Assembly: GCA_017554325.1 (NCBI GenBank)
Contig: JAFZIP010000006.1
Location: 62,001 to 126,000 of the forward strand
From: Bacteroidales bacterium
Lineage (GTDB): Bacteria > Bacteroidota > Bacteroidia > Bacteroidales > WCHB1-69
Length of the DNA stretch: 64,000 nt
Direction: 5' to 3'
The translations under genes were made by a program, and so were the position numbers. Below the pieces are notes generated by a model. That model was not told the DNA's origin and did not search any database. It was given only the letters and a program-made list of their open reading frames with translations. Of the stretch, positions 34,101-40,338 are shown one piece after another. Numbering within the stretch: the first letter of the stretch is position 1; every line of letters begins with the position of its first letter.

Positions 34101-36630
34101 ACACATTAGGATCATTTACGGGTTGGTTAGCCGCTGCGTCGGAGAACCAATGCGCGGTAGTGCCTTGGGCCGTGGTGGCCGACAGGGTGAAGTCCCCGGC
34201 ACCGCAATGGGCGATGTTGGAAACCGTGGGGGTGGCGGGCAGCGCGTAAGCGGTGGCCGTCACGGGCTGGCGGGAGGACTCGCAACCCGCTTCGGAGCGT
34301 ACGCTCACAAAGTAGGTCATCGTCCCTATCACGTTGAGTGTGGGGGAATAGCTGTTGCCTGTTTTCAGGGTGTCGTGAGTGGTGGTGTTGGCGTACCAGT
34401 AGCACGTGCCACCCGTGCCGGATGCGGAGAGTGCCACACTGCCGGTGCCGCAGATGGTGTTCGACGTGGTGGTCGGCGGAGCGGGCGTTGTGGCTCCCGT
34501 GACGACCTGCGTGGCCGTTCCCGAGCAGCCGTCGAGCGTACCCGTCACCGTATAAGTGCCGGCAGCGGTAATCGGCAGGGCACTACCGGAGTAAGTGTGA
34601 CTACCATCAGACCACTGGAAGCTCGTACCTGTAAGGGTGCTTTGTGCTATAAGGGTGTCGGTGCTACCGGAGCAGAGGACAGGTTTTCCTGAAATGGTGA
34701 CCTCCGGAGTGGGTTTCACGGTAATCTGTTGCGAAGCCGAGGCGGTACATCCGTTCGTAGCGGTACCTGTCACGGTATAAGTACCGGAAGTGGTAGGATG
34801 GATGGTGGCCGTGGTGCTGTCGTTGCTCCAGAGATAGGTGGCAGCGCCCGAGGCGGTCAGTTCGCCACGGGTACAAGCGGGATTATCACCGGTGTTTACC
34901 ACCACCGTAGGTGACTGTTTTACCGTAACGGTAGTGCTGGCGGTGTTGGGACAGTCATCCAGATAGCCCGTCACGGTAACGTTATAAGTTCCAACCGCGG
35001 AAACGGTGGCTGTATTACCGCTACCTGACACGCCAGACCAATTGTAGCTGGTAGAGTTTCCGCTCGCGGTAAGCGTAATGGCATTGGGTGTACACACGCT
35101 GGTCGCGCTGGAGTTAAGGTTAACGGTCGGCAGCGGTTTCACAGTAACCGTTACCGTAGCCGTGTTGGTACAACCGTTGGATGCCGTGCCCGTTACCGTA
35201 TAAGTGGTGGAGCCAGCATTTGCTGTAGAAGGCGTAGCGGTAGCCGAACTGCCCAAGCCATTGCTCCAAGAATAGTTGGCAGCACCAGAAGCCGTCAAAG
35301 TAACACTTGCATTCTGGCAGGGAGAGGCATTAGAAGCTGATGCCGTCACGGTAGGTTTAGCCTTGGCATTTGTAAAATATATCGTATCAACAAAGGTAGA
35401 ATTGTCATTATGAGTAACACTAATCGTAGCATAATGGTTTTCTGTTGTTGCCTGCGTTATAGTGAAATTACTTACATACTTGGATTTCGGCTTAGCCATA
35501 ACCTGTGGAAAATCACCATCAGTTGCATAGCAGAACGATTCTGTATAGACAAAAGAGGCCGTACCGCTATTATTGAAAGTCGGGTTACCACTATTTGATG
35601 CATACGTACGCGTAGGTTCGTGCTTAAGGAATTCCTGAGCATTAAAATGATTTAGAGCTGCACTATTCTCAATGCCATTTATGGTCAACATTTTCAAGCC
35701 TTTGTCATAGATACACCACAACTCATCAATGTATAACACATCGCCATCTGATTGACTTTCGTTTCCTGCTTTTTTGTCTGTTGAAAAAGAGGCCAATATA
35801 TAGGTTGGCCTATTAAGTGCAGTATAATATCCGTATGTTGGATCCAAACTATTATTAGTCTGCCCCAGAAATGAATAATTATTACCATAGCTCGTGGGCG
35901 GTTGAGAATATGTAAACGGATATGTTTCCCTTTTCCATGAAGATGATTGAGCAAATGTATCCACAGAACATCCTATTAACCTCACGGCAGAATTTCCAGA
36001 TGTATTTCCATATAATGTACCATCTGCCCTATCTCTAAATTCTCCATTGCCGTGTAAGAAAACTTTAAACAATGGTCGTACTGCCGCATTCGACATACTT
36101 GTTTTATAATAAAACGACATGGAATCCGGACAACCCACAAATGGCCAAGAAAATTTACCAGAAGTACTATATGATGAGTTACTGGAAACATCAGTATAGT
36201 TATAATTATTACTATTTGCAGGCGTAGTACTCCCCACACTTGTTCTACCAGTGGACAATGCACCATTTGCCATCGCATCAATAACCAAATAATTTACATA
36301 TTTGCATGCTATACCAATATACCTTGAATTATTAGTTGTTCCACCAGTATATTGACTCATCGCAGCGTTGTTATAATTCATACTATGGTGGTGATTCTTT
36401 TTTGCAGCAGCAAGGGCATAAGTTCCCGTTGACTCATCAAACGTATGCCAATTATATGGTACTTGCCTTGCATTTGTACCAGGAGTCGTAGCAGAATTAC
36501 TACCATGATCTTTCCAGTACTCAAACCCCGGGTTCGGGAATTGGGTATTGGTTTGGGTAATGGTTTGTGCCATCAGGCTGCTTGTCATCAACAAGAGGAA
36601 GGCACTTAAAAGTGTTAGTGTTTTTTTCAT
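25123..36630 (-). CDS. Giant type IX-secreted repeat protein (3,835 aa)
   Basis: The signal peptide ends near SLMAQ (residue ~21). A ~300-residue N-terminal part (NPGFEYWKDHG ... YIDELWCIYD) resembles the PCMD/jelly-roll carbohydrate-binding modules of Bacteroidetes surface proteins. Then come Ig-like repeats: a few SprB-like copies (SASGAANYSWSN type), about 14 copies around RCGAG...CRWY (Ig_7/CHU_C-associated type) and about 36 copies of a ~50-residue unit ending GCDSxxTLxLTV. The last ~80 residues (LRVYPNPATTYV ... YVYDMYGRLV) are a type A sorting domain, which directs export by the type IX system and attachment to the cell surface. Cysteines recur once or twice per repeat. A ~330-bp segment is duplicated inside. 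Likely a long adhesin or matrix protein; ligand unknown. Confidence 0.88.
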   Translation of the reverse strand: MKKTLTLLSAFLLLMTSSLMAQTITQTNTQFPNPGFEYWKDHGSNSATTPGTNARQVPYNWHTFDESTGTYALAAAKKNHHHSMNYNNAAMSQYTGGTTNNSRYIGIACKYVNYLVIDAMANGALSTGRTSVGSTTPANSNNYNYTDVSSNSSYSTSGKFSWPFVGCPDSMSFYYKTSMSNAAVRPLFKVFLHGNGEFRDRADGTLYGNTSGNSAVRLIGCSVDTFAQSSSWKRETYPFTYSQPPTSYGNNYSFLGQTNNSLDPTYGYYTALNRPTYILASFSTDKKAGNESQSDGDVLYIDELWCIYDKGLKMLTINGIENSAALNHFNAQEFLKHEPTRTYASNSGNPTFNNSGTASFVYTESFCYATDGDFPQVMAKPKSKYVSNFTITQATTENHYATISVTHNDNSTFVDTIYFTNAKAKPTVTASASNASPCQNASVTLTASGAANYSWSNGLGSSATATPSTANAGSTTYTVTGTASNGCTNTATVTVTVKPLPTVNLNSSATSVCTPNAITLTASGNSTSYNWSGVSGSGNTATVSAVGTYNVTVTGYLDDCPNTASTTVTVKQSPTVVVNTGDNPACTRGELTASGAATYLWSNDSTTATIHPTTSGTYTVTGTATNGCTASASQQITVKPTPEVTISGKPVLCSGSTDTLIAQSTLTGTSFQWSDGSHTYSGSALPITAAGTYTVTGTLDGCSGTATQVVTGATTPAPPTTTSNTICGTGSVALSASGTGGTCYWYANTTTHDTLKTGNSYSPTLNVIGTMTYFVSVRSEAGCESSRQPVTATAYALPATPTVSNIAHCGAGDFTLSATTAQGTTAHWFSDAAANQPVNDPNVLVNSTTQYYIYVSDGHCNSDTVPMTITINEIPAKPTAISATTICDHGTSQLTATLAAGCELNWFETSNVTGTPLPGNETYTTPQLYASRKYYVISKNTTTGCMSEVDSVMVNVYPKPGLPTVPNASLCAMGDITLTGTTGTNGTTLRWYNADNELKATADSYTTQITATSTTFKVASYNATTGCEGDKVEITVTVSPSIPAPTAAATVYACGGSAELTASSSATLKWYSASGDSLSMGATYAVNNITVPTVYKVAAVVGNCESDMVSMTVEPAVVPAAPTSDGNSRCGAGLITLTATVGDGLECRWYDSETSTEVRSENTTYTPNISGTTTYYVEAINASTQCVSATRTPVQAVMNTLPFTPTVSNVAHCGAGTYTLTAGANGNTQGGFHWYSDAEGTQEIQSSVEMTTSNTYYVAWVDQLNCRSALASLAVTINPIPEMPTATAPAPYCSNTPLPVTLNAVPGANGDACRWYNADQTYLNIQQNSYGQNLSASTNYYVTTYNTTTGCESDYKLMAVVINPVPATPVVSGQSRCGAGTVTFTGTVSAPNTFRWYSADNDQLFEGGSYTTDALEANANYLVSTVNTETGCESQKVTVTATVHPAVVAPEVTTPQTLCGAGTTTLTATTAQGNSLRWYADAQGETELTANANGSYTTPALTVGQNYTCYVGAYNPNCSGPLAAVTVNVYANPTIENVTDNNRCGVGNVTIEATASTDAQVRWYETATGGESIFTGSALTLTDMQAPSTNVRYAEAYDGNTGCYSSTRVPVTAYVYESYTLNDPQVACDSFVWNGQPYYTSGDYTQTLHTIHNCDSVVTLQLTINNTKRTTVDSTVCNTIAWNGKTYTQSGTYVDTLLAACNCDSIVTLNLTVKRSSVADATLTLCSAQLPYDYNGTEITGAGNYTVVIPNAVGCDSTITLAVTVNTTPGLPTVSKQTRCGEGNITLQAGVGTNGTTCYWYDSQNATDTAHSGNTYTLSLSETTTFYVASVNAITGCASARVADTAIIYSVPAAPVVKDTARCGDGPVTLEVTVADPTWNVQWFANATISTVMHTGLQYSTNLVVSENPYQYYVRSADEHCPSSKVMVKATVNAIPPVPTVTAVTNCGPNTFSLTPNNTNSCRWYETATATTYTETTPFVTGQISENTSFYVSNINAETGCESGKTEFPVTIYDVYAPVDLYADVCQGTTYTGHGLNVSYAEAGVKDITLATVSSHGCDSVVTLHLNVLPLKYHSFPATACNQYTWNDSIYTTSGVYQQTFTAANGCDSVVTLNLTINNSKTFAFSDENCDSYTWNDSTYTNSGVYQQTFTAANGCDSVVTLTLTLHQSVTNTITVEECNSYVWNNKTYTQSGTYKDTLSTVHGCDSVVTMNLTINYSDQVNLTGSVCAGTRYQENGFDTLFVQPDTYTLTNYDTTRYGCDSTTTLTLTVNQKYNYAINTMICAGSTYRFNGRDLSTAGTYVANLHTVSGCDSIVTLNLTVGSEHRDTIDAHVCYGGSYHQNNFHIDNAVSTSFYTNTDTSSTGCDSITVLHLFVHDLNTTNLNGSICQGESYTLNGFNVTPANVGDTTVTRIVKTQYNCDSTVVLHLTVNPVYDFHFNGEVCQGERYTEHGFDTLVAQVGNHTLTRTYKLPTTCDSTVTVNLTVKPSYSTSRSVTLCANSDQIPYTFGDTTLSTTGVYTHNFGTAAGCDSIETLTFTVKPVYDTTIYMTVCDSVRGYNTTYRTSGVYPVTLTAANDCDSIVRLNLTVNHSKDTTINVVACDSYVWNDSTYRTTGVYTKTFTAANNCDSVVRLNLTINPEYDLHYTGAVCQGTNYTNYGFDTTFNTAGTYTLTKELRTAANCDSTVTVVLTVNPSYSKDTTVSVCDADLPYIWNNEARFTYHTGGDKTITYQLATGCDSIIHLHLIVHTSFEKDTTIQICEGALPYVFDNNNIFPSQGNYTAELVSSFGCDSIYHVNLIVTPTITHTVTQNICDNELPFQYGDSVFNRAGQYAVVTSRADGCNEVTYLTLNVYPTYNHTATMTICESQLPFPVGDSIFTAAGTKTVHFRTAHSCDSAVTVTLVVNPEYDFHFDGEVCQGERYTEHGFDTLVAQAGNHTLTRTYVLPTTCDSTVTVNLTVKPSYSTSRSVTLCANSEQLPYSFGDTLLMTSGVYTYNFHTAAGCDSIETLTFTVKPVYDTIITASVCQGESYIGNGFNIKSDTVGTHTYTRNLTSSLDCDSTVNLVLTVNPNYFIPENVTVHSTTLPYTWHGHEFMESTTAYDSLTTGAGCDSVYYLTLTVTEFNIVHDNPIVLCQGTSQTWRGMELSASGSYADTVVALNTIYTVDVTVNPSYHLYDTMEVCANEIELPYIWHGIRFTNDTTIEKNYQTATYCDSIYTLTFIVHPTYNIHVDTAVCGNDIPFIWHGKTVSGPGNYTDSLSTAFGCDSIHTLTVNVTYVTSQEDSMTVCGENATYAWHSMTLSETGVYRDTLRNGNGCDSIVYTINFVKGIPFFHADSVVLSGNQAYEWRGRQITQAGIYFDSLQTVVGCDSVYSLVATEHQYQYIQSNPISLCPGDSAFWLGKAIYEGGTYQDTVVNGGVHYVYTVVVTMNQSYYFADTVTKCQSELPFYWHGVNRTQAGVYYDSKQTVNGCDSIYTLTLFVDSSYAYTETVTICSNEAPYIWHGNSLYVSGVFYDSLQTVAGCDSIYMLTLTVNPAIRQNDTAETCQGTPYVWRGRSLQTSGFYVDSVANTYGCEDIYTLFLTVTPKNYDTVRATICLGDTYNENGFNVTPTYSGTIYDQLVLTNQYGCDSIVSLVLTVNSSYLYETVASTCDGTPYVWRGGEYVVEGTYYDSYQTTAGCDSVYVLYLTVNPTYEEYVTDSIHVHETYDNYGITVTPSDTGVYTYTINGFTQSGCDSIIYLTLVVQGNIGVNDYVAPQLRVYPNPATTYVIVEGERMQTIYVYDMYGRLVQVQEVDSPEYTRLTLENMAAGNYIIRIRLMDGVIISRKIIKKQM
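27587..27920 (-). repeat. Internal duplication, copy 1 (within giant gene)
   Basis: About 110 codons nearly identical to 29,009-29,342 at a constant offset of 1,422 bp (474 codons) and with no gaps. It covers two repeat units containing GERYTEHGFDTLVAQ and TLCANSEQLPYSFGD. Confidence 0.85.
29009..29342 (-). repeat. Internal duplication, copy 2 (within giant gene)
   Basis: Partner of 27,587-27,920. Differences are mainly at the centre (TLCANSDQIPYTFGD here). The in-frame offset shows recent recombination between repeat arrays. Confidence 0.85.
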
Positions 36631-36743
36631 ATTTGTGTGTTTAAAATTATTCTAATTATTGGACTATGAACTTTGAACCTTGACGATGAACTATTTCTAA
36701 GTCATCGTTCATTGTTCATTGTACACTTTTCCAAATTCGGCGG

Positions 36744-36772
36744 CAAAAGTACACTTATCCCCTATATGGCAA
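36744..36772 (-). promoter_or_regulatory. Promoter of the giant repeat gene
   Basis: Minus-strand TACTTTTG (36,744-36,751) with TTG (complement of CAA at 36,770-36,772), 18-bp gap. It leaves a leader of about 105 nt before the ATG. Confidence 0.7.
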
Positions 36773-36861
36773 TCCTATGTTGATAACTTTTTTTGTTAAC
36801 ATACTTATTTTCAATATTTTGAATTTGTTAAAAAAAGTTAATCAACAGAAATTGTGGGTAA

Positions 36862-36951
36862 CGTTGGGGATCCTGCAACAAGTTGCAGGATGGGTTACGC
36901 CGCGGGCAATCAAACGGATAACGTTGGGGGTTCCGCCGCTTCGCGGCGGAA
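36862..36951 (+). repeat. Two palindromic cassettes with common TAACGTTGGGG lead
   Basis: Copy 1: ATCCTGCAAC/GTTGCAGGAT (36,870-36,891, 10-bp perfect stem). Copy 2: TTCCGCCGC/GCGGCGGAA (36,931-36,951, 9-bp perfect stem). Both follow TAACGTTGGGG, while the stems are unrelated in sequence: same frame, different core. Confidence 0.75.
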
Positions 36952-36954
36952 TGG

Positions 36955-37055
36955 TGGTGAAAGGGGAACAAGGGGTGAATGGGGTAAATGGGGAAGAAGG
37001 AGGTAAAATGGGAGCAAGGGGTGAATGGGGTTAAAGAGGTTAAAGAGGTTAAAGG
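36955..37055 (+). repeat. G-rich degenerate minisatellite
   Basis: Imperfect repeats of GGGGTGAATGGGGTTAAA and shorter variants, including three AGAGGTTAA-like steps. A related stretch lies at 51,889-51,945 upstream of lepB. Confidence 0.6.
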
Positions 37056-37153
37056 GGGAATCGCACTTATACCCCACGTCCCCCATTCACCTCCTGTACC
37101 TCATGTACCTTCCACACTAACTTTGCACATTCACGCGTCCTTAATATCTCCCG

Positions 37154-37555
37154 TCACGCGCACACCGGTTTCGGACGCAACCTCGCGCAAATGTTGATGA
37201 TGACCTTGGCATAGTCAAACCCAGAATCACAGGTCTTCTTATTCTTGGTGCCGTCATAGCCCATATACAAATGCATAGTATCATAACCAGCCACGATGGC
37301 AGCCAGAAGCTTGCGGTCGCGTTTGCCGGCAGCCTCCTTGTATTTCTCGATTGCAGGACGACCTTTGCCCTCACGCACACCAAGTACGGCGTCCAGTGCA
37401 ATGAGACAGCCGTTCCACAACGTGTTGCCGGCCATCTTGATGTACTTACCATCCGTATAGATTTTCAATTCACGGTCATAATTCGCCTTCTTGATGACCT
37501 CTTCTGCGTTGGCCACATACCTACGGGCCTCTTCGATAGGATCTCTTTTCTCCAT
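37154..37555 (-). CDS. DUF5618 family protein
   Basis: A 133-residue protein. The pattern RRYVANAEE, then KMAGNTLWNGCLIALDAV, GRPAIEKYKEAAGKRD and YDTMHLYMGYDG matches the DUF5618 family of Bacteroidetes, small helical proteins related in look to HEPN folds but without a known role. No signal or membrane segment. Often such genes are scattered singly, sometimes next to toxin-antitoxin loci; here it stands alone with its own promoter. Confidence 0.75.
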   Translation of the reverse strand: MEKRDPIEEARRYVANAEEVIKKANYDRELKIYTDGKYIKMAGNTLWNGCLIALDAVLGVREGKGRPAIEKYKEAAGKRDRKLLAAIVAGYDTMHLYMGYDGTKNKKTCDSGFDYAKVIINICARLRPKPVCA

Positions 37556-37581
37556 AATATCTTGTTTTTATAATTAGGCCA

Positions 37582-37589
37582 CAAAGATA
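37582..37589 (-). promoter_or_regulatory. -7 box of the DUF5618 gene
   Basis: Minus-strand TATCTTTG, 26 bp before the ATG at 37,555. No clear -33 element. Confidence 0.55.
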
Positions 37590-37813
37590 CAATAAAATCA
37601 AGAGATTGACTAGAATTATCAAAATAATATCTTACATTGATAATCAATTATTTGCAATTTTCGCAAACTCTCATTTAATAATTAATTGTTAAAATTAAAT
37701 GCGTCGTTTTGCAAAAACAGAATCAGTGTATTGCAATTTGAAAATCACTACAAACAATAAACCGCGGCCATCTTACGTTGGCATGGTAGTTTTTCCCATT
37801 TGCACCGTCCGCC

Positions 37814-38683
37814 ATGAAGAAAACACTGACCCTAATTCTCGTCATATTGGCCCTGACTGCCGCCGCCCAGGAGGATTCGGTGTGGACACGCAGGGCCGCT
37901 GAAATCACCGCTGGATGCAAAACCGACTACAGCAAAGCCCAGGCCATCTATCGGTGGGAATGCATCAACATCCAATATGACTGGGATATGAAAATCTATT
38001 CTGCCAAAAACTGCTGGAGACTCCGCAAGGGGATTTGTCAGGCATACAGCGAACTTTTCTGCGTATTGGCTGAACATTGCGGTTTAAAGGCCAACTTGAT
38101 TCGAGGAGTGGCCAAAGGCGGCGTTAACGGGGAATCGCATGCTTGGGTCATAGCCAATACAGAAAAGGGGTGGATATTTATTGATCCCACGTGGGGAGCC
38201 GGGAGCACATACGATTCCACGGAAGTATCCATGGCTTGGTTTGATGTAAAACCTGAAGTAATGATATTTTCCCACTTCCCAAACGATGCTAAAGACCAGC
38301 ACTTGGCCAAACCCATCACGCTTGAACAGTACCGCAGCCTTCCTAATCTGCCAGCAGGGGTCACCCAGGCGGGGTGGAACGGATCTGTCCTGTTAAACCA
38401 TTTCCTGAGCCACCCGCAATGCAAACCACCGAAATTCTACGGAAACTTCACTTCCGACGCAGGCAAGTTCCGACTTATATCCGCTCCATACGATGGAACA
38501 CTTCAGGCAGGCAAGACTTACACATTCAAAGTCCAGATTCTCAATCCAAAATACGAGGCGCGAGGCACAGGCAACTGGGTCAAGAACGGCAACATATACA
38601 CCTGCACATACAAAGTCAAACAAGGCGAAGATTTTTATATCCGCCTATCCGGCATGGCATTAATGCGTTACGCTGTTGAATAG
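37814..38683 (+). CDS. Secreted transglutaminase-like protein
   Basis: A 289-residue protein with a signal peptide (cleavage near TAAAQ). The papain-like transglutaminase triad is visible: Cys in KGICQAYSEL (~residue 74), His in ESHAWV (~109) and Asp in IDPTWG (~123). Bacterial members mostly act as proteases or protein cross-linkers outside the cytoplasm. The ~120 C-terminal residues form a beta-rich region without a recognised domain. It converges on the SUMF1-like gene with a hairpin between them. Confidence 0.82.
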   Translation: MKKTLTLILVILALTAAAQEDSVWTRRAAEITAGCKTDYSKAQAIYRWECINIQYDWDMKIYSAKNCWRLRKGICQAYSELFCVLAEHCGLKANLIRGVAKGGVNGESHAWVIANTEKGWIFIDPTWGAGSTYDSTEVSMAWFDVKPEVMIFSHFPNDAKDQHLAKPITLEQYRSLPNLPAGVTQAGWNGSVLLNHFLSHPQCKPPKFYGNFTSDAGKFRLISAPYDGTLQAGKTYTFKVQILNPKYEARGTGNWVKNGNIYTCTYKVKQGEDFYIRLSGMALMRYAVE

Positions 38684-38691
38684 CCAAAAGT

Positions 38692-38716
38692 AGGGCTGTC
38701 GCATTGCGGCAGCCCT
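38692..38716. terminator. Hairpin between convergent genes
   Basis: Stem AGGGCTGTCGC with GCGGCAGCCCT (one G-T pair), loop ATT. No T run follows on either strand, so termination is plausible but not certain. Confidence 0.5.
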
Positions 38717-38756
38717 GCAATCTCCTGCTTCTCCTGCTTAGCATTCCGATGGTAAA

Positions 38757-39692
38757 CTAAGGGAGAAGGACCAGACGCAAACCAAGGGTGCCGTTCCGAT
38801 AGTCGGGACTGTAGCCGTGCCGACAGGAGGAACGGCAGAACCTGGCGGTGCTGGCCCAGCCGTGGCCACGGTACACGCGGTAGGAGCCCGAAGAGGGGCC
38901 TGCGGGGTTGGTTTGTGCGGAACTATTGTAGTCTCCGTCCCAGTCAGAGCACCACTCCCACACGTTGCCGCTCATGTCATATATGCCCAATTCGTTCGGT
39001 TTCTTGGTCTTTACAACATGCGTGCCATAGTCCGGGCTGCTTTTGCCTTTGTCGTAATCATTCACTTTGTACCAAGCCACTGCGCCGATGTCGTTGCTGC
39101 CGCTGTACTTATAGCCTGCGCTTTTCGTGCCGCCGCGGGCGGCAAATTCCCACTCGGCCTCCGTGGGCAGACGGAACTTCTTGCCCGTGAGCTCGTTCAG
39201 CTTGCGGATGAACGTCTGGCAGTCGTTCCAGCTCACATTCTCCACAGGACGCTTCAACGAACCGCTCGTGGTCACCATGGCGGCATCCCATTCCTGTCGG
39301 GTGGGCACACGCATCGAACCCGGCTTCTTGGCATTGAGCTTGTTGATATCAGCCACAAAAGCATCATAGCTGCACCGCGCTGAATTCGTCTCTTTGGGAG
39401 CGAACTCCGACGGATTGCTGCCCATCACAGCTTTCCAAAGTTCCTGCGTCACCTCGGTCTCGCCGATGTAGTAGGTGGAGAGCGTCACCTTGTGGGCAGG
39501 CTTCTCGTTATCGTAGCAATCGCTTCCTTGTTCCGAGGTGCAGCCCATGGTGAAGGTGCCGCCCTGTACGCGGATCATCTTGAAGCTCACTCCTTTCACA
39601 GTAACGGTGATGGAGTTCTGGGGTTGCTGGGCAAGGACAAGGGCTGGTGCCGCCATCAGCAGCACCAGCGCAATAAAGAGTCGTTTAGTCAT
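38757..39692 (-). CDS. Secreted SUMF1/FGE-sulfatase-domain protein
   Basis: A 311-residue protein with a signal peptide ending near LVLAQ. The body shows the formylglycine-generating-enzyme fold signatures: GGTFTMGCTSEQG, ETEVTQELWKAVMG, RLPTEAEWEFAARGG, NVWEWCSDW and GLRLVLLP at the end. In Bacteroidetes most such proteins are not sulfatase activators, and no sulfatase is nearby; some belong to the gliding or secretion apparatus, others have unknown roles. Its start overlaps the upstream gene's stop by 8 bp, so the two are translated as a pair. Confidence 0.82.
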   Translation of the reverse strand: MTKRLFIALVLLMAAPALVLAQQPQNSITVTVKGVSFKMIRVQGGTFTMGCTSEQGSDCYDNEKPAHKVTLSTYYIGETEVTQELWKAVMGSNPSEFAPKETNSARCSYDAFVADINKLNAKKPGSMRVPTRQEWDAAMVTTSGSLKRPVENVSWNDCQTFIRKLNELTGKKFRLPTEAEWEFAARGGTKSAGYKYSGSNDIGAVAWYKVNDYDKGKSSPDYGTHVVKTKKPNELGIYDMSGNVWEWCSDWDGDYNSSAQTNPAGPSSGSYRVYRGHGWASTARFCRSSCRHGYSPDYRNGTLGLRLVLLP

Positions 39693-40032
39693 ATTTGTGT
39701 TTCTTTTTGAGGGTCAATGTATAGCTCTTGCCGTCGCTGTAGTCCACCTCGTACTTGTCGCCCTTGACATAAAGATATTCTATGTCGTGGGCGTCCCACG
39801 TCAACGTAACCACACCATTATCATTTGTTTTAAAATCGTGGTAGCCGCCACCGAATCCCTTATAATAGGCTGAAACCGTGACATTGTCTGCCAAGTCGCC
39901 GTTAGCATACTTGACTGTTACCCTGCAGGATTTCTCCGACTGGGTGTCATTCACTGGGGTGAACGCGCTGAAGGCGAACACCGCCGTCAGCACAAGAGCC
40001 ACTAAGCTCGTAACTTTAAGGATTTTTTTCAT
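39685..40032 (-). CDS. Small secreted protein of unknown function
   Basis: A 115-residue product with a signal peptide (cleavage near FSAFT). The mature part (CRVTVKYANGDLADNVTVSAYYKG ... KYEVDYSDG) has the look of a carboxypeptidase-regulatory-like beta-sandwich. It is the first gene of a two-gene operon with the SUMF1-like protein. Confidence 0.65.
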   Translation of the reverse strand: MKKILKVTSLVALVLTAVFAFSAFTPVNDTQSEKSCRVTVKYANGDLADNVTVSAYYKGFGGGYHDFKTNDNGVVTLTWDAHDIEYLYVKGDKYEVDYSDGKSYTLTLKKKHKYD

Positions 40033-40100
40033 CAGATTTGTTGCCGTGTTATATCACATCCGGCGCCGTCGTGTTTTGTTAATAAAAGTGTTAGAGGTTG

Positions 40101-40108
40101 CAAATATA
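40101..40108 (-). promoter_or_regulatory. -7 box of the small protein/SUMF1 operon
   Basis: Minus-strand TATATTTG, about 68 bp before the ATG at 40,032. Confidence 0.55.
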
Positions 40109-40128
40109 TATTTTTTTTGATAAACTTA

Positions 40129-40215
40129 CTATTGCTGTTTCTTGAACCTGTCAATCGCCACCTTGAGGGAGATGACGTGGGAATACTGCGCGATGGAGAG
40201 GTCGCCGAGGTCGGT
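40129..40215 (-). pseudogene. Orphan 3' end of a PorV/PorQ-family gene
   Basis: On the minus strand this stretch encodes TDLGDLSIAQYSHVISLKV... ending RFKKQQ and TAG. It matches the last 27 codons of the intact gene at 41,231-42,313 with about ten mismatches in 84 bp, mostly synonymous, and one extra codon. It has no start and no upstream part. Confidence 0.85.
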
Positions 40216-40247
40216 TATTTCATAATTAATTGTTAAAATTCAACATA

Positions 40248-40293
40248 TATTTTTGCAAATATTTTTGTTTTACAAAAGAAAATACTATTTTTG
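40248..40293 (+). promoter_or_regulatory. Tandem promoters of the coiled-coil gene
   Basis: TATTTTTG at 40,286-40,293 with TTTG at 40,264-40,267 (18-bp gap), a close match to consensus; a second TATTTTTG lies at 40,248-40,255. Confidence 0.72.
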
Positions 40294-40338
40294 CATCCGA
40301 AAATAATATTGTTCATTAACGATTAAAAATCGTCAACT

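Larger units (their letters stand above)
36631..37153. other. Gene-free spacer with promoter, palindromic cassettes and G-rich repeats
   Basis: Contains the promoter of the giant gene (36,744-36,772), two hairpin cassettes each preceded by TAACGTTGGGG (36,870-36,951) and a G-rich imperfect minisatellite (about 36,955-37,055). No convincing open frame. Confidence 0.75.

Noticed and set aside
25123-36630. Regular DNA repeats considered as a CRISPR array
   Set aside because: Repeats are coding, degenerate and joined in one open frame; no cas genes. No CRISPR array was seen anywhere in the window.
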